Counted from the first letter of the stretch, positions 22,112 through 34,450 are shown. The stretch: DNA of 64,000 nucleotides from Byssothecium circinans (GCA_010015675.1 ML976978.1:15463-79462); one strand, 5' to 3'. Numbers and translations: made by a program. The notes: a model not told the origin generated them from the sequence alone.

Positions 22112-24374
22112 TGAGATAAACTGAGTCGTTAAAATATAGTGTGACGCTCGGGCCGTCCTTGAATTGTCACAACTCGTAGATGATGAAGCAAACCGCTGGG
22201 GACTTGGTGGAATTAATACATCAAATCTAGTGTTTATGGATTGTATGCACTCTACCGAGGATTTTTTTGCGGAATGAGTAAAGACGGGGTACCCCGCCAT
22301 ACTTGCCGGCATCTCTTGCCGCGCTAGACGATGACGTAACCAACCTTATCTCAACCGCGACTGGTCACCTTCGAGCTCTCATTCACTCCCTTACGGGGAT
22401 CGTGCCTTCTCAAAACACACAGTTAATGAGTCGTTCCTCCCTTAAGCTCAATTCCTCAACGTGATAGAAATTGTATGATCCTCAAGGACGTAAAACTCCG
22501 GAGACCATTGAATCAAGCATACGATTATTAATTTTCTCGGCTTGTCGCATTCAAGATTGCAAAATCCACAGGCCCATTTGAATGTTGAAGGCAACACCAA
22601 CAGCTTACTCAACTGGTCTCCACAGTTTCCTCAATCCTCCGAACCTACGCCAGAACATCTCCGGTCTATCACCCTGTCAGTCTCCACCGGATCAGCAACC
22701 AAAAGTGTGACTCGTGGTTCACTCGCCTCCGTTTGCTCCACGCCTCAATTCCCCTTGCCCAACATATCCTCAGGATCTACAGACTAGGCCAAGATTCTGA
22801 TCCAATCCTTTATCCTTTTGTTCCTCTCGTACCTCGCCTTCCTCTCCGCTTTGGGACTTCTTCGAGCGATCGCTTTTGCTGTGGGCCTGCCTGCTTCAGC
22901 ATCGTAAACACTTCGGTAGGGCGGTCGGATACTGGCTCTAGTGTGAGATATGTATGCGTTGAAATGTATTGCTGGACGTCTTCTTTGAAGACGGCTTGTC
23001 GATAGCGAGCTGTCGTGGATAACTGCATCGAGGGCTACCTTGATTTCACGTCTGGACTTCCTTCTTCACCGCGCATTTTTCACTTGTGTCATGGTGGGTA
23101 GGATGCCGGATTCTGTGTTCGGCCCAGAAATCCCATCTGTGTGTTGGGCTGCAATCGTTGGGAAATCCGATGAATAGCTCTCGTATTTGATGAATCGTAA
23201 CCTACTCTAACAATGGTCCTTTACAGAATATTCCAAGTAACAATGGAGTTATTTTTAAATCCTCAGTAAGACGTGGATTTGAAGAAGAACTTTGAGGAAA
23301 TGCACTTCAAGCTGGCTTCGGGTGCAACGGTGTTCGCTGACGACGTCGGTTCCAAAGTTTGGAATGTTCGTTCCAGGCCCGCAAGACTGCGAGTATCTCG
23401 ATGTATAATCGAATGCACGGTGATTGGACATACTGAATATATGAGGACTGAATGTATGGGGTTTGCAGCGTAAGCTATATAGCTAGAGCCCTCGGCTCAG
23501 AGGGATTGTTGGATGGCAAGACAGCACTGCACTACTGAAATAGTTAGAAAGGGACAGGATGAGTGTTGTAAGAGCGATGTTTATTGGGATGAGAGACAAA
23601 GTTGGACTTCGAGAAAGGAGTCATAATTGTGAGCCCAGCAATTAGAGCCTTCATGTTTACCTGAAGTGGAGGGTGATGGTTCTCCCATTGCACTTCACTT
23701 AAACAGTGAGTTCAAGGAAGTCGCCGAATTAGCAATGGTGCTTTTGAACAACAAGATGACACGAGGCTCGGAGTGTGAACACAATGATCCTAAGGTCTAG
23801 TGGGAGGTGTGGTTTGCCACGATGGATGGTTTGAGATTCGATGTCAGCCTAAGCTCTTACGGAACTGTGAAGCCGACGGCAGCAATCCCTTTATCAAGGC
23901 CCGTCAAAACCCTTTCCGACGTATACAACTATAGATCCAGAAAAGGCTACCTTCTAATTTCTTCGTTAGTGCCAACTTTCTTTACTCCGCAAGGGCCTAG
24001 ATTCCATTCCTGAATCGTATGCACAATTTTCCTGCAGACTATGAGCCGAACAACAGGGCAAAGAGACATAGGAGGGGTCATAGATGGGGTTGACTTTAAT
24101 TTGTGACAAAGAGGCACTCTTCTATAAGCTGGAACGAATAAGTATACCTGCTTCTGTGAAAAGCACCAAAACGTAGCTACAACCAGCCTAATTCAATGCG
24201 TGCTTCCGTCTTCGAAATCATGTATTAATGGCCTTGCAGAACGTTATATACCTCAGAACTGGCAAACCCTCGCAGCACTTTCGCCCTAACAATGTCTCTC
24301 ATGCCGCATATCGAATTTCCCCATAAAAGCCAAAACCCATACCTCATACAAAGGTGCTGCCACGATGGTTTTAT
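22112..24374. other. 2.3-kb gene-poor stretch
   Basis: No gene is supported. A 72-codon ATG frame (22810-23028, minus) ends in KRRGRRGTRGTKG and has no recognised relatives; other frames near 22542 and 23273 depend on non-ATG starts. The first few hundred bases are the P450 promoter. Confidence 0.5.
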
Positions 24375-25082
24375 TCATAGATGATACCCTCGCTCAAACC
24401 CTCTCCCAAACCTCGCAACCGCTCGTCCAATAAGGAACCCTGCGGACTCCAAGCAAATCTCCAGTGCTTCACTGACTTTCTTGAGCATATTCAACAAGCC
24501 TTGGGCATGTGTATATGCTTGCATCCACTCCATCCTGGATCCAAAGAGAACAACCGCTAATAGCAAGAGCGACGTCACTGCTATGAGTATAATGTAGGTC
24601 TTCCAAGAAGCCGACCTGACGCTGTCGGAGGTGTCATACCTGTAATAGCTCACTTTCGCACTAATATCCATGAAGAATGTCGTAATGAACGTGGGCGTCG
24701 TCGGTGTCGTCGGCGTGTTCACAGCGCTGGTGGAAGGAGAAATCGTCGAGATACTGCTTTGATCGTGCAGTACTATCCTGGGTTGATTTTCATTCTCATT
24801 CATGATGGCTAGTCTCAACTCAGCACCCGTAAGTAGTATGATATGCGCTCGCGGCTCACCGTCAGATTCCTGCGCCCATTGCGAAACTGCGTGTCCGTCG
24901 CTGTAATGGTGGCGAAAGGACCCGGATGATAGGAGCATGGACGGTGACGATGGTTGGGGCATGAAGTCGACGGGCGCGCGTAAGCCTTGTGTGGTGGAGG
25001 AGCTTTCGCGGTTGGAATTCTCGTGTGATCCGGCGAAAGCGCAATCGCATAGCATGTCGGAAGGATTCGGCGGGACATGCAT
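24375..25082 (-). CDS. hypothetical single-pass membrane protein
   Basis: From the ATG at 25082 a 235-aa protein begins MHVPPNPSDMLCDCAFAGS. A Ser/Thr-rich soluble part is followed by one hydrophobic helix (WKTYIILIAVTSLLLLAVVLF, about 165-185) and an amphipathic C-terminal tail. A 51-nt stretch (GTGAGC...ACTAG, around 24809-24859) could be an in-phase intron; reading through it or splicing it both keep the frame. The next minus-strand gene upstream also encodes a membrane protein. No family is recognised. Confidence 0.6.
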   Translation of the reverse strand: MHVPPNPSDMLCDCAFAGSHENSNRESSSTTQGLRAPVDFMPQPSSPSMLLSSGSFRHHYSDGHAVSQWAQESDGEPRAHIILLTGAELRLAIMNENENQPRIVLHDQSSISTISPSTSAVNTPTTPTTPTFITTFFMDISAKVSYYRYDTSDSVRSASWKTYIILIAVTSLLLLAVVLFGSRMEWMQAYTHAQGLLNMLKKVSEALEICLESAGFLIGRAVARFGRGFERGYHL

Positions 25083-25576
25083 GGTTGTGAGAGTGGGCGC
25101 CTGTTAGTGACTGTGGAGCCGTTGTTGAGCGAGTATGGAAGAGATATAGCCAAGGTGGAGCATCGCGTCGTAATCGACGGGCTGAGCCGTTTTCTCTGCG
25201 TCAGTCTTTCCAGGCGAAGTGTCAACACTAGTGCAAATATGTCACCCGAAGCAAACGCTTAAGCGTGTTAATGCATTGAAGGATTCTAAGTTTGTGTTTT
25301 TGCTTTCTATCTGAAGTAGCTAGCTGGCTATTGTTCGTCATGGCAATCGTTGCAATGCAGTACTAGTGCAAAAGTCTTGCAACAATTTCCTCGGCGCGAA
25401 CTGTGGACAGCTTTGCAGACCTTTGATACAGTGATGTACGCCTGTAGGCTGCCGTAAAGAAAAAAATTCCCGATATTATCCCCAAACTCCAAGCACCGGT
25501 AAACGGTCCCATTAAACATTATTCGCACAATAGACTGCATGAACCAGCCCGAAATATCACCCTCACCCTTGTCTCT
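25083..25576. other. intergenic region between two minus-strand membrane-protein genes
   Basis: About 490 bp without a recognisable gene; it holds the promoter of the gene at 24375-25082 and the 3' end region of the next. Confidence 0.5.
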
Positions 25577-26859
25577 TCACTGGTGCTCCTCAGATGTCTC
25601 TCTCGCCTCAAGCACGACGCGCACAATATCCTCTACGACCTTGTGTACGACGACAAGGATCACAACCCAGAACTTCTCAATAGCCTTCTTCATAGGCCCG
25701 ACCACAACATCTCTAGCTCCCCTGTGGTTCCATCCAAGTTGTTGGCGAGCCATCTCGTACGTCGCGAAAAACAGACCGAGCCTCCAAGCAGTCAGGGCGA
25801 ACGCCTTAGGTCCGATGATAGCAGCGATGAAGAGTATTGCGATATAGAGGACTGTAATGACCTGGTAGACCTGGGTAGCAGTGCTGGCGCTGTGGATGAC
25901 GAAAGGACCGATGGCCGAGCTCGGGACCTCTTCGTTGGGCTTGATGATCACATCGATGTTATCCTTTGCGGCAAGAGAACGAGTCTCAAGTTCTGGCTCG
26001 GGGATAGGTGCCGGGCGGCTGGGCATTGCAATCGTGTTCATAGGCGCTTTGGGCTTGTCAATGTCCTCGGTGTCCTCTGACTTCTCTTCAGTGATGCGGG
26101 GACACTGGCCATCGACATGATTATTGGCTTCTAGCTCGGTAGGGCCCGACATGGTATCTATAGCTTCTGTCAGCTTTGGGCTAGGAAGTGGCTGAAATGC
26201 AGCTTACCTTCGTGGATATCATTCTCGGGCACAGCGCCAGGCTTCTTCTCAGCGGCAGCAGCTTCATCTTTGTCCTGCTGTGCTAGGATATCGAAGAAAG
26301 CCCCGCGCCGCATAAGAGACGTTGTAGTCGCTTGCTCCCGCTCCGCAATCTTACGCTGAAGGTCGTACTCCAGCCTGTTGATCATTTCTTTTTCGGCAGT
26401 GGCTTTCGCCGCCTCGCTTTGCTTGTCCGCACTCATGTCTTTGAGTTGATAGGTAGGACTTGGTGAAGCACCCATAGACGTATGTTTCACAGCGCTCGCG
26501 TCTAACTTCGTATCCAAACCGTGTGGCGCACTCACACCCTTCAGCTCCTGCTCCTGCCTCGCTAGCGTCTCTTGCGGAGACTCACGATGTGAAGTTGAGG
26601 CCCGCCTCATGGCCCTCTTGATCAATACCGGAAGAGGTCTTTCTGATGGCACCAGGCCAACCCTTTCAAAACCCGGTTTGATGTCCTCAATCGGCGATTT
26701 CGGTGGCGATGTCGATTGCGGTGACGCCTTGCCCTCCAGCGGGCTGAGATTCGATCGCGATTGGCCGCCTTTGAAGAGCTCTTTGAAGCGGCTGGACTTG
26801 CGACTGCTTTGGTTGGGTGTGGAAGGGTTGCTGAAGTTCTCGACGCTGAGGCGAGCCAT
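25577..26859 (-). CDS. hypothetical membrane protein with long Ser/Pro-rich N-terminal region
   Basis: Exons 26208-26859 and 25577-26157 (complement), joined by a 49-nt GTAAGC...ATAG intron, give 410 aa. Residues 1-215 are polar and rich in Ser, Pro and Lys (SRKSSRFKELFKG) with a short coiled-coil-like part (EKEMINRLEYDLQRKIAERE). Exon 2 has a Pro-rich acidic linker and a hydrophobic hairpin (VITVLYIAILFIAAIIG, about 312-328, then LTAWRLGLFFATYEMA), then a C-terminal amphipathic helix (FWVVILVVVHKVVEDIV). The intron is needed to connect the two halves. No family is recognised; it could be a membrane-shaping or organelle-surface protein, but that is conjecture. Confidence 0.7.
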
Positions 26860-27489
26860 GGCGATGATCGTAGTGCGAGCGAGGTACCTAGGTAGGTGAG
26901 AAGTTAGAAAGGGATCGAGTTTGCTGTCGGCGCGAGGTGTTCGTTGTAAGTTTGCTGTTGCCTAGGGAGCTGGCGTTTGTTGTTGTTAGTGTTGTTACGC
27001 GAAGAGTACTGTGAAGGGGATATTACATTGGTGACGTCACTGTCTCATTCAAAACATCAGGTAAAATCGGCCAGGTAAAATCGTAGCCAATATTACTAGG
27101 GAAGAGTCAATAAAAGGATTATCCATTGTGGTGGGGTAATTCAAATGGCCTGCGAGGTAGCTTGACCGAATTGCTTCACACAAGAGACAATCACTGCGCT
27201 ATGTTTTCTGCAAAGCACGTCCAATGAACCACCAGATGGCATCACCTAAATAAAAGCCTTCCCTAGTAGCCTTTAGAACCAATAGCGAGATTCTGCATTT
27301 CATTTCCAAGGCATTGGAAGTTTTATTGCGTACCTCAGACAGCTTTATCTACCACCGCATAGTCACGTCCTTACAAGCTCCTGAAATACCACATCCAAGC
27401 CCCATGGCACCATCCATTCCGGTCAGAACCTTGATTACTGTAATCTCGGATACAGGCGACTCCCCATCTGCGGGATTGTATAAAGTAAA
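26860..27489. other. intergenic region
   Basis: Promoter side of the preceding minus-strand gene. Around 27320-27470 the minus strand also has a coding-like stretch (EITVIKVLTG, GLGCGISGACKDV) that I could not join to a gene with correct phase. Confidence 0.4.
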
Positions 27490-27702
27490 CTATGCGCCCA
27501 AAACGGTCATGTTAGTCACGACAAAGGCTGTGTAGTCGCCTCGTTCTTTACTAAGCTGATCCCGGCGTAAGGTGTGACTCAACGCTGGTAGTGTAGTATT
27601 CCTTGTCTTGAAATTATGATCTTTGTTGAAGGCTTGAAGAATCGCTGGAAACTTTGAGCGGGAGGGTACTGGCGCATCGGTATTGTCAGAAGTGCTCTTC
27701 AT
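27490..27702 (-). CDS. small hypothetical protein, uncertain
   Basis: An ATG at 27702 opens 70 codons beginning MKSTSDNTDAPVPSRSKFPA. Directly upstream is a good candidate 5'-UTR intron: GTAAGT near 27766 and CTACAG just before the ATG. A coding-like minus-strand stretch downstream (27320-27470) could be a further exon, but no donor/acceptor pair gives the right phase. The protein is polar, has no signal peptide and resembles nothing I recognise. Confidence 0.35.
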   Translation of the reverse strand: MKSTSDNTDAPVPSRSKFPAILQAFNKDHNFKTRNTTLPALSHTLRRDQLSKERGDYTAFVVTNMTVLGA

Positions 27703-28109
27703 ACCGCTGTAGTTGCCGGTCACGATCAGAAAAATGCGTTGTAGAAGATATGCGGCGTGGAACTTACAATGACTCCTTCTGGCTTGTGGGGATGACAGGG
27801 CTCAGACGTTGAATAGTTTGTCGTATGGTACTACGGGCAGGTGAGTGTATGGAAAACCGGCAACTGTGGTTGCGGTAGAGCTAATTTGTTGACTCGGTAG
27901 GATTCAAATTCAATGCCATGTAAGCCAGCGGCATACAAACGCACCACACTATGATACTAGCGTAAACAATAACAGGCTTGGGACTTTCCATTCATTCATA
28001 TATCTAAGCAAACTCGCAACCAACTATCAACCAAGGCCCCAAAGATTGGCCCTGACTAGATGCAATCGTATATATCACAACGCCAAAGTAGATTCCACGC
28101 ATCGCTCGT
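27703..28109. other. intergenic region
   Basis: Contains the possible leader intron of the small gene at 27490-27702 and the 3' flank of the gene at 28110-29915. Nothing else seen. Confidence 0.4.
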
Positions 28110-29915
28110 CTAAGTAAGCCACGGCAACAGTCGCCTAAAATTCTCAACGTCTACCAACTGCACGAGACAAGGCACTCTAAGCTCCGAAAAAAGCCCCGCG
28201 AAGAAGACCTGGCCATTATATCTAGCCCCCAGTGGCACATAGGAGAACACACAAAGTTGTGCCAAGAAGCGTTCCCATCCAGAAGCTGGCAAAAGTCCTC
28301 TCACCGTGAAATCAGTGGACATGTGATCCATGATGTAGCCGAGAACATTGTAGGAGATACAACCATACATGATCAGGCAGAGATTGTAGAAGCTTGGGAA
28401 TGCTCTGACAAGACATTCCCGGAAGTTGGGCTCGTAGCTGTTTCGCTGGACTGCTGTGGACAGCGAATTTTGCCGTGCTGGGGAAACCTCGGGGACGAGA
28501 GCGGGAGAACCAGTGGAGAGAGATAGTCCATGGAGGAAGGCGGGTTTATCGGGGGTTGACTTGGTCTCCGAGGGGCGTGGAACCGTTCCCTCGGCAGGGG
28601 GGTTGTCGGCTTTCTTATTCACCGCGCGGGTGTGTCGCTTCTTCGTATTCTGCCCCGATAAGGCTATGGGCTCAGGATGCAAACCTGAGCAGGACGCAGG
28701 TTTCGGCAACAGAGGCGATGACGGTAGAGGCATAGCCGGTGATGAAGAAAGTAGACCCGGAAGCAGTGGAGGCGCTAACGGACGAGGAAGTGATGATGAA
28801 AGAATCGAAGGTGGAAATTCGGATGACTCGGATGTCGAGCGAGGCGGCGAGGCCATCTGAGCGCTCATGAGCGGGAGCTTCGTAATCGTCTCTTCCTCAT
28901 TCTCCTCAAACCCGTCTGGCGTGTTGATGCTCTCCGTCGGAGTATTGCTAGCGAGAGCGACCGGGAGCCCATCATTCTCCATGTCTTGATACATGGACAG
29001 GACCTCATCAATCTCTTCGGATACCGTTGAGGAAGACATGGAAGACCGCCGCTTGCGCGCACGTTCGGGAATCTCCTTTGGCGACTCACCGGGATCCTTG
29101 GGCGCGATAGACGGGGAGTAGTCTTCAATTGTAGGAAGTGGCTCAGGTGACAGAGTGTAAGCGCGAAGGCGGGTCCCACGAATGGGTTCGCTTCGAATGC
29201 TGCTGAAGCTGATATCAGATTCAATCGACGAAGGCCTAAGCGAGTGGAAGTTCGAGGCATTGGTGGAAGAGACGCCCCGTGTAAGTGGATCGGTGAATTT
29301 GCCGGTAAGCTTGTCTGTTCTTTATTAGTACTTGTTGTTTTTATCGTGTGGGTGAGTGAGTAACGTACCTTTCTTCTCGGAACAGAAGGGTTTCAACAGA
29401 TTCCGTTCAGTTCTGGGCGCAGATTTCCTAAATCCTTTCTTGTCGTTCGTATCACCAGCAACACTCCTCTCCACACGCCCATCAACATCCCCCTTTCCAT
29501 CCCGAGCTTCTTGCTCCCAAACATCTGGCTCCGTACTCACGCTCCGCACACTCTTCAGCGAGAACCTCCTGTCTAAGCCAGTTCGGCTGCTGGAACCTCC
29601 ACAATTTGGCGTGCTCGAGTTCACCGGCGTAATCACACGATTGGATGGGGATGCCAAAGACAGGGACTCGAAAGAAGGGTTTCCGGGTGTCGACAAGCCC
29701 TTGCGTCGACGCTCATCAATACGTCGTAAGCTAGATGGGCGGGTTTCGCCAAAGTCCGACAATGGCGGAAGCATGAGGTCAGGCGGGCTGTGTGTGGTGG
29801 AGGGAAGATAAGCGGATGGCGAGGGGTTGAGAGGGAGGCGTCTAGGGGGCTGCCACATGGTACGTATGTCTGGCGTAGACAGGTACCGGTTGAAAATTTC
29901 GTTAGAGCTGCTCAT
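28110..29915 (-). CDS. large Ser/Pro-rich hypothetical protein
   Basis: Exons 29369-29915 and 28110-29314 (complement), with a 54-nt intron carrying a TACTAAT branch site, give 583 aa. It begins MSSSNEIFNRYLSTPDIRTM and is dominated by low-complexity Ser/Pro/Arg segments with many possible SP/TP phosphosites (PPPLSDFGE-type and LSSSLPRPLAPPLLPGLLSS). An acidic patch (NEEETITKLP) lies in the middle. The last 100 residues are different: hydrophobic and aromatic (PSFYNLCLIMYGCISYNVLG and LAQLCVFSYVPLGARYNG), possibly membrane-associated or a folded domain. Exon joining places both halves in one protein. No named family is recognised. Confidence 0.75.
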
Positions 29916-30911
29916 AGTGGGTGATACAAGTAGGTAATGCCGAATGTTATGTGGGTACTGAAATGCGCTCGTGTTGCTGAGCTGCGGGTTGAAGTTGAGG
30001 TGGAAGGAAGATGAGGTTGAATGCTCGATGGTAAAGGATGTTTATAGTAGGGGCGTAGAGGAAGTGGGGTTCATATCTGGATATGGCGTGCGAAAAGGAG
30101 CACGTGAGTTCCCCGGATGATTAAGTACGCTCGGTGAGGGTGAATGCTAAACAACGCCTGGACGTACATTTCAGCACGAGATGCGCATTCGTCGTCCCGT
30201 TGTCGTCCCACCGCCCAAACTTTCGTTTTCCTTCCATGTTCCACACCTTGTACCGCAAGGGATAGCCGATCCTGTGAGCAAGCGCGCAGCAAAAATTGTG
30301 ATATTATGACAGCTCATATATCAGACTCAGCATCAATATCAGCAGCGACCTCAAAATACAATCCTGCTCTGTTCTACAGACCTCACATCGCCTGTCTATA
30401 CTCCCCTCCCCTCCTCCCCTCCTCCCCTCCGTCCTACCCTCTTCATCTACCCCTTCTAACTTTAATAAACGTGCTTTGGTTCCTCCAACTCTACCATATA
30501 TAATGCTATACCCCAATAACTTATTATGCCCATACGACTCAGGAAGCTGGGTGATGACTAGGTCTATCCACCTGAGTAGCTTGAATTAGGGGATAGATTC
30601 GTTAGATATATTAGCAAGCTTCTGCTGAAACTCCAGGAGTACTTCCTTATTCGCTGGGGGGAAGGGGCTAGAGGTTCTTAAAGCAGCTATCCCTTAGGAT
30701 AGGGATAGTAAAAGGATTCTTATTTATATTAAAAGGAGAAGCTATAATAAGAGTATGCAAGAGTGTAGATAAGAACAAAGAAGGAAGATAGGTAAGAGGC
30801 TTATATTTATACGGTATGTAACCTTAACTAAGTATGTGACTAAAGTACAGGCCTGGAGAATTTAACCCGTGTGAAGCTAGGTATTAGTACTAACCGCTAC
30901 AAATTTGGCCC
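29916..30911. other. 1-kb intergenic region with pyrimidine tract and AT-rich tail
   Basis: A polypyrimidine run built on ctcccctcctcccc lies at about 30402-30434. From about 30520 to 30860 the DNA is AT-rich with many TA steps and no open frame, like RIP-mutated repeat debris. Confidence 0.5.
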
Positions 30912-32463
30912 TCATGGCCCTCCATCTAACTCGCGATGGCCGCAACTCCAGCTGCTCATATGCCGCACTAATGGAAGCCCCCACGCCCACACTACTTCTG
31001 TACGCCCCCTCATTGAGTGCAGTGTTGCGGAGAGAGTGAGAGGACTTGGTTTGCAGAATAGAGGTGGCAGTGCAGGAAGGCATGCGCAGATGACTCCTGT
31101 TGTGATCACTGCTGTGCTGCATCGTGTCAACCGGGTAACGGATTTCATAGAATGGAAAGAGGATCTGAAGGGGCATAGAGGGAATGGAAGGATAAAGGTC
31201 AAGGGGAAGGAATACGTACGACCATAGAGCAATCTTCGGATCATTGTATGTAGAGTCCTGACTCCTGGCGGTTGAACACTGGTGCACTGCCCTCTTCATT
31301 ATCGACACACTTGATCTCCACACCGATCACCCGTTTCCCTCAAGAAGGAAAAGAAAGAAAAACCCACACAGCCCCAATAGTAAACACCGCACAAATCCCC
31401 ACCTTACTCCGCCACCCACGGCTCAGATTACAACAACTCTTGACCGGAACCAACAAAATCAGCGCATCACTAATGGTATTGAACCTGCCGTTGGTCTGCA
31501 GAAAAAGTGGCATATTGATACAGCTTCCGGGTCCTGAGTGCGCCCAACCGCGTGAGATGGGACTGAATTGGAAGACCTTGGCGCTTTTGAGAGCGAAATA
31601 GAAACAAGAGGAGATGGCGATGAAGGTGTGGATTGTGGTCCAGAGAGACGACCAACAATTGAGGACTAGGAGACGCAGGTAGAGAAGTAGGATGCTGACC
31701 AACCCAAAACCACTAACCTTGTTGGTTGAGGAGGTGAGCTTGTGACTGAGTAAATTAAGAAGAGAAGTGGGGGTTTTACATAACATGCGCCGATTGGACT
31801 TGTGCGGGCGTCAGGTCCCAGCGATGAACACCTCCGTTATACTTAAACAAGACGATCGCAAGCGCACTGCAGATCGTGAGGCCTAGCTGTAGAGAATCAA
31901 TGCTCTCCATTACCAATTCCCTGGGGGCCATCAACATACAAATGATAGTTTTATTATCAAATCTTCAGCAATCCACGCCCGAGGTATCCGACTGAAGCCC
32001 AACGAACATAGCACCTCAAGAAGAAAACTACCGCGGCGGAAACCAAGCAAGTTGATTGGACAACAACGCTCCAATTCTATAGCGTATTCGTTGGGTGGCT
32101 TACATTCAAGACTGTGCTTGCAGGGACGATCATAGCAGGTTTTAACGGCGAAGTGAAGAGTGCAGCAATAGCGGTGAGCCTGCGAGCGTGAAATACCTGT
32201 CCCAAAAGAACTGGATCTCGAGGACCGACTTGGGGGTGTGTGCTTGAGAGCACTGAGTTTGATAACAAAGAAAATGCGGGATGTTTCAATTTTTTAAGAC
32301 CTAGGAAGCGGTTCAGCGAAAGCTGAAAAGAGGAGGCGTTGACGTAGAGAGATACCAAAACCTGCTGTGTAAAGAGAAGACACATTAATAAAGTAACTAA
32401 GGTTGATGTGATATTGATAAAGGGCCCTTGGTATGGCAGCTCCCGCCATTGAACCAAGCACAA
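30912..32463 (-). pseudogene. SAT4/PTH11-type rhodopsin-domain membrane protein, probably decayed
   Basis: Minus-strand pieces follow the order of the fungal SAT4/rhodopsin-domain family. GPFINITSTLVTLLM (near 32415) fits the first helix. WIAEDLIIKLSF precedes a good intron (GTATGT...CTACAG, near 31876-31928). Then come LGLTICSALAIVLF and VHRWDLTPAQ, SILLLYLRL, SCFYFALKSAKVFQFSPISR, GWAHSGPGSCINMPLFLQ, FNTISDALILLVPVKSC, then STYNDPKIALWS, an intron (GTACGT...GCAG) and TTGVICACLPALPPLF. The joins near 31340 and 31750 need odd donors or short introns and the segment between helices 6 and 7 is shortened, so I treat it as probably decayed. Intact members are seven-helix plasma-membrane proteins implicated in sensing. 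Confidence 0.6.
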
Positions 32464-32974
32464 AGCACAGATGAGATGCTAGGTGTCAAGGGAGTTTAAT
32501 AAGTTGCATATCTGTAGAAACAACCAAGTGGTACTGAGGGAACCTTTAAATGGGGTATCTGTGGGGACCTAATTAACACGGCCCCGCCACCCCTCCTCCA
32601 CTCTGATGGATACCTAGTTCATTTATGTAATATTATGGTTAGGTGTGACTACTTCTTACAATTTTGCGTCGTTGAGTAAATAAGGGACATGTGAGCGAGA
32701 TCAAGGAGGTACCAACGACTGCTACCATTAACGTGGCGTTCACGCGATCTGTTCCCTTAGCATTTTTCTAAGGGCGCGACACACATTTATCTCACCTAAT
32801 TAAAACTGCGGCTTCTTGCTCATTCCTTGGGGCGAGAAATCTTCATTCGCCAGATTGTGACCGAGACGTTGCCATTGCAGCCACGAGATAAGTATCCACG
32901 AACGTGCGGCTTGCTGAACGGATAGATGACCACGCCTTTTGCTGACACCCGTTTTGTGTACAGAAAACCCCACA
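32464..32974. other. intergenic region upstream of both a rhodopsin-like and an MFS remnant
   Basis: About 500 bp between two divergent decayed genes. No open frame of interest; it would have been their shared promoter. Confidence 0.5.
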
Positions 32975-34450
32975 ATGGGCGGCGAGATCACAGTCGACGC
33001 TAACACGCTGGTAACGTCGACCGAGGTTGACGAGATGAACTTGCTACGTAGGATTGCTAGCCGAGCCCTGCATATTCTGTTCGCCATCTATGTGGCGGCT
33101 TTTCTGGACCGGTGGGTATAAGCCATTGGAACGACATGGTGCGAGCTGATACTAGCAGTGCCAACATTCCCAATGCTCTTACTATGGTTTTGCAGAAGGA
33201 CATGGGGCTGGCGATCAAGCCAACTTCGTCCTATGCGTCTTTTCATCCCATACGTGCTGTTTGAGATCCCGTCAAAAACCCTGCTCAAGAGGCTAAGCCC
33301 TCGCGTGTGGCGTCAGTCTATTTACTCTAACCTTTTGAGAAGCGAACACCCTTCGTGTCCCGATGCACGATGGCGTTCGGTATTGCCATGCTGCTCTAAG
33401 GCTTCGGTAAGTTCGCGCCTCACACGTAACAAGGCTCTCCTAATTCGAGTAGTGAAAAACTATGGGGGTATCTTGACGACTCGATTCTGTCCAGGACTGG
33501 GCAAGACGGGGCTGTTCCCAGGCAGTGAGTATATATTTTCCTTGACTATATGTGAAGTTGGCCATACCACCTAGCTTCTATTTTATCAGCTTCTGGTATA
33601 AGCCGCATGAATCCCACAAGCGCTTCAACCTTTTATTTTGCTCGGTCCTGAGCATTGGGAGGCATCCTTGCGTCCGGTTTCGCCAAAATGGACGGTGTAG
33701 CTGGGCTTACGACTGGAGATGGGTGTTCATTCTCGAGGGGCTCCCTACCATGATGATTGGAGCGGCATCCTATCTCTTCATCGCGGACTTCCGGAGAACG
33801 CCTTGTGGTTGAGCAAGGAAGGACGTGCAGCCGTGCTCAAGAGGACCGCTTTCGACGACAGAGCGCATCAGTGGGTCACCACGGGCGATGCGGCGACGTT
33901 TTCCAAGAGCCCAATGAGAATACTGGAGCCCTGACGTACTGGGGTATGTTGTTCACAATCCAAGTTTGGTTGCTATGTCTGACCTGCTGCAGGCGCTATC
34001 GTTCCTGTATATTGTAAAGGGCATGCTACGTTTGTATATGCAGGGTCGGTAAGGACTTACGATAACACAGCATTCTCTTACTTCGCACCGACCATCACTA
34101 AGACGCTTGGGTACTCGGTGATACAGACACAACTTTGGACGGTGGTACCATTCACGGTGCACTCGTCATATGTCTGGCTGTGTCCCACCTCTCCGACTTC
34201 ATGCACATCACGATGTGTTTTGTAGTCTTAGGGCTTTCACTGGCCACGATCGGGCTCGCGATTTTGATGAACATCCACGACAGCTTCAACTCCCATTCGC
34301 AGGCCTTTGCCTAGTAGCCATGGGTTTATTCACTGCTGGCATTGGCATAGTCTGTTGGTATGTGAGGAACCTTTCACGGTGTGATGATCTGCTGCGGACA
34401 AGTGCCGGTGCTACGCGCAACAGCGCGCATGGCTGGGTTGCGGTGTTTGT
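32975..34450 (+). pseudogene. MFS transporter pseudogene, allantoate permease (Dal5) family
   Basis: An ATG at 32975 opens MGGEITVDANTLVTSTE and MNLLRRIASRAL to a first helix ending AAFLDR. Through one intron it continues in the family order: NIPNALTMVLQKDMGL, PYVLFEIPSKTLLKR, VKNYGGILTTRF, GLGKTGLFPG, WYKPHESHKRFN, AKMDGV, WRWVFILEGLPTMM, LWLSKEGRAAVLKR, FAPTITKTLGYS and a late CWYVRNL. Several joins require frameshifts (near 33240, 33660-33715 and 33795). A TAA near 33396 sits where the family has Gln in a LQGF motif, consistent with a C-to-T change. The intact family moves ureides, dipeptides or vitamins with protons across the plasma membrane. This copy cannot make a full transporter. Confidence 0.85.
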
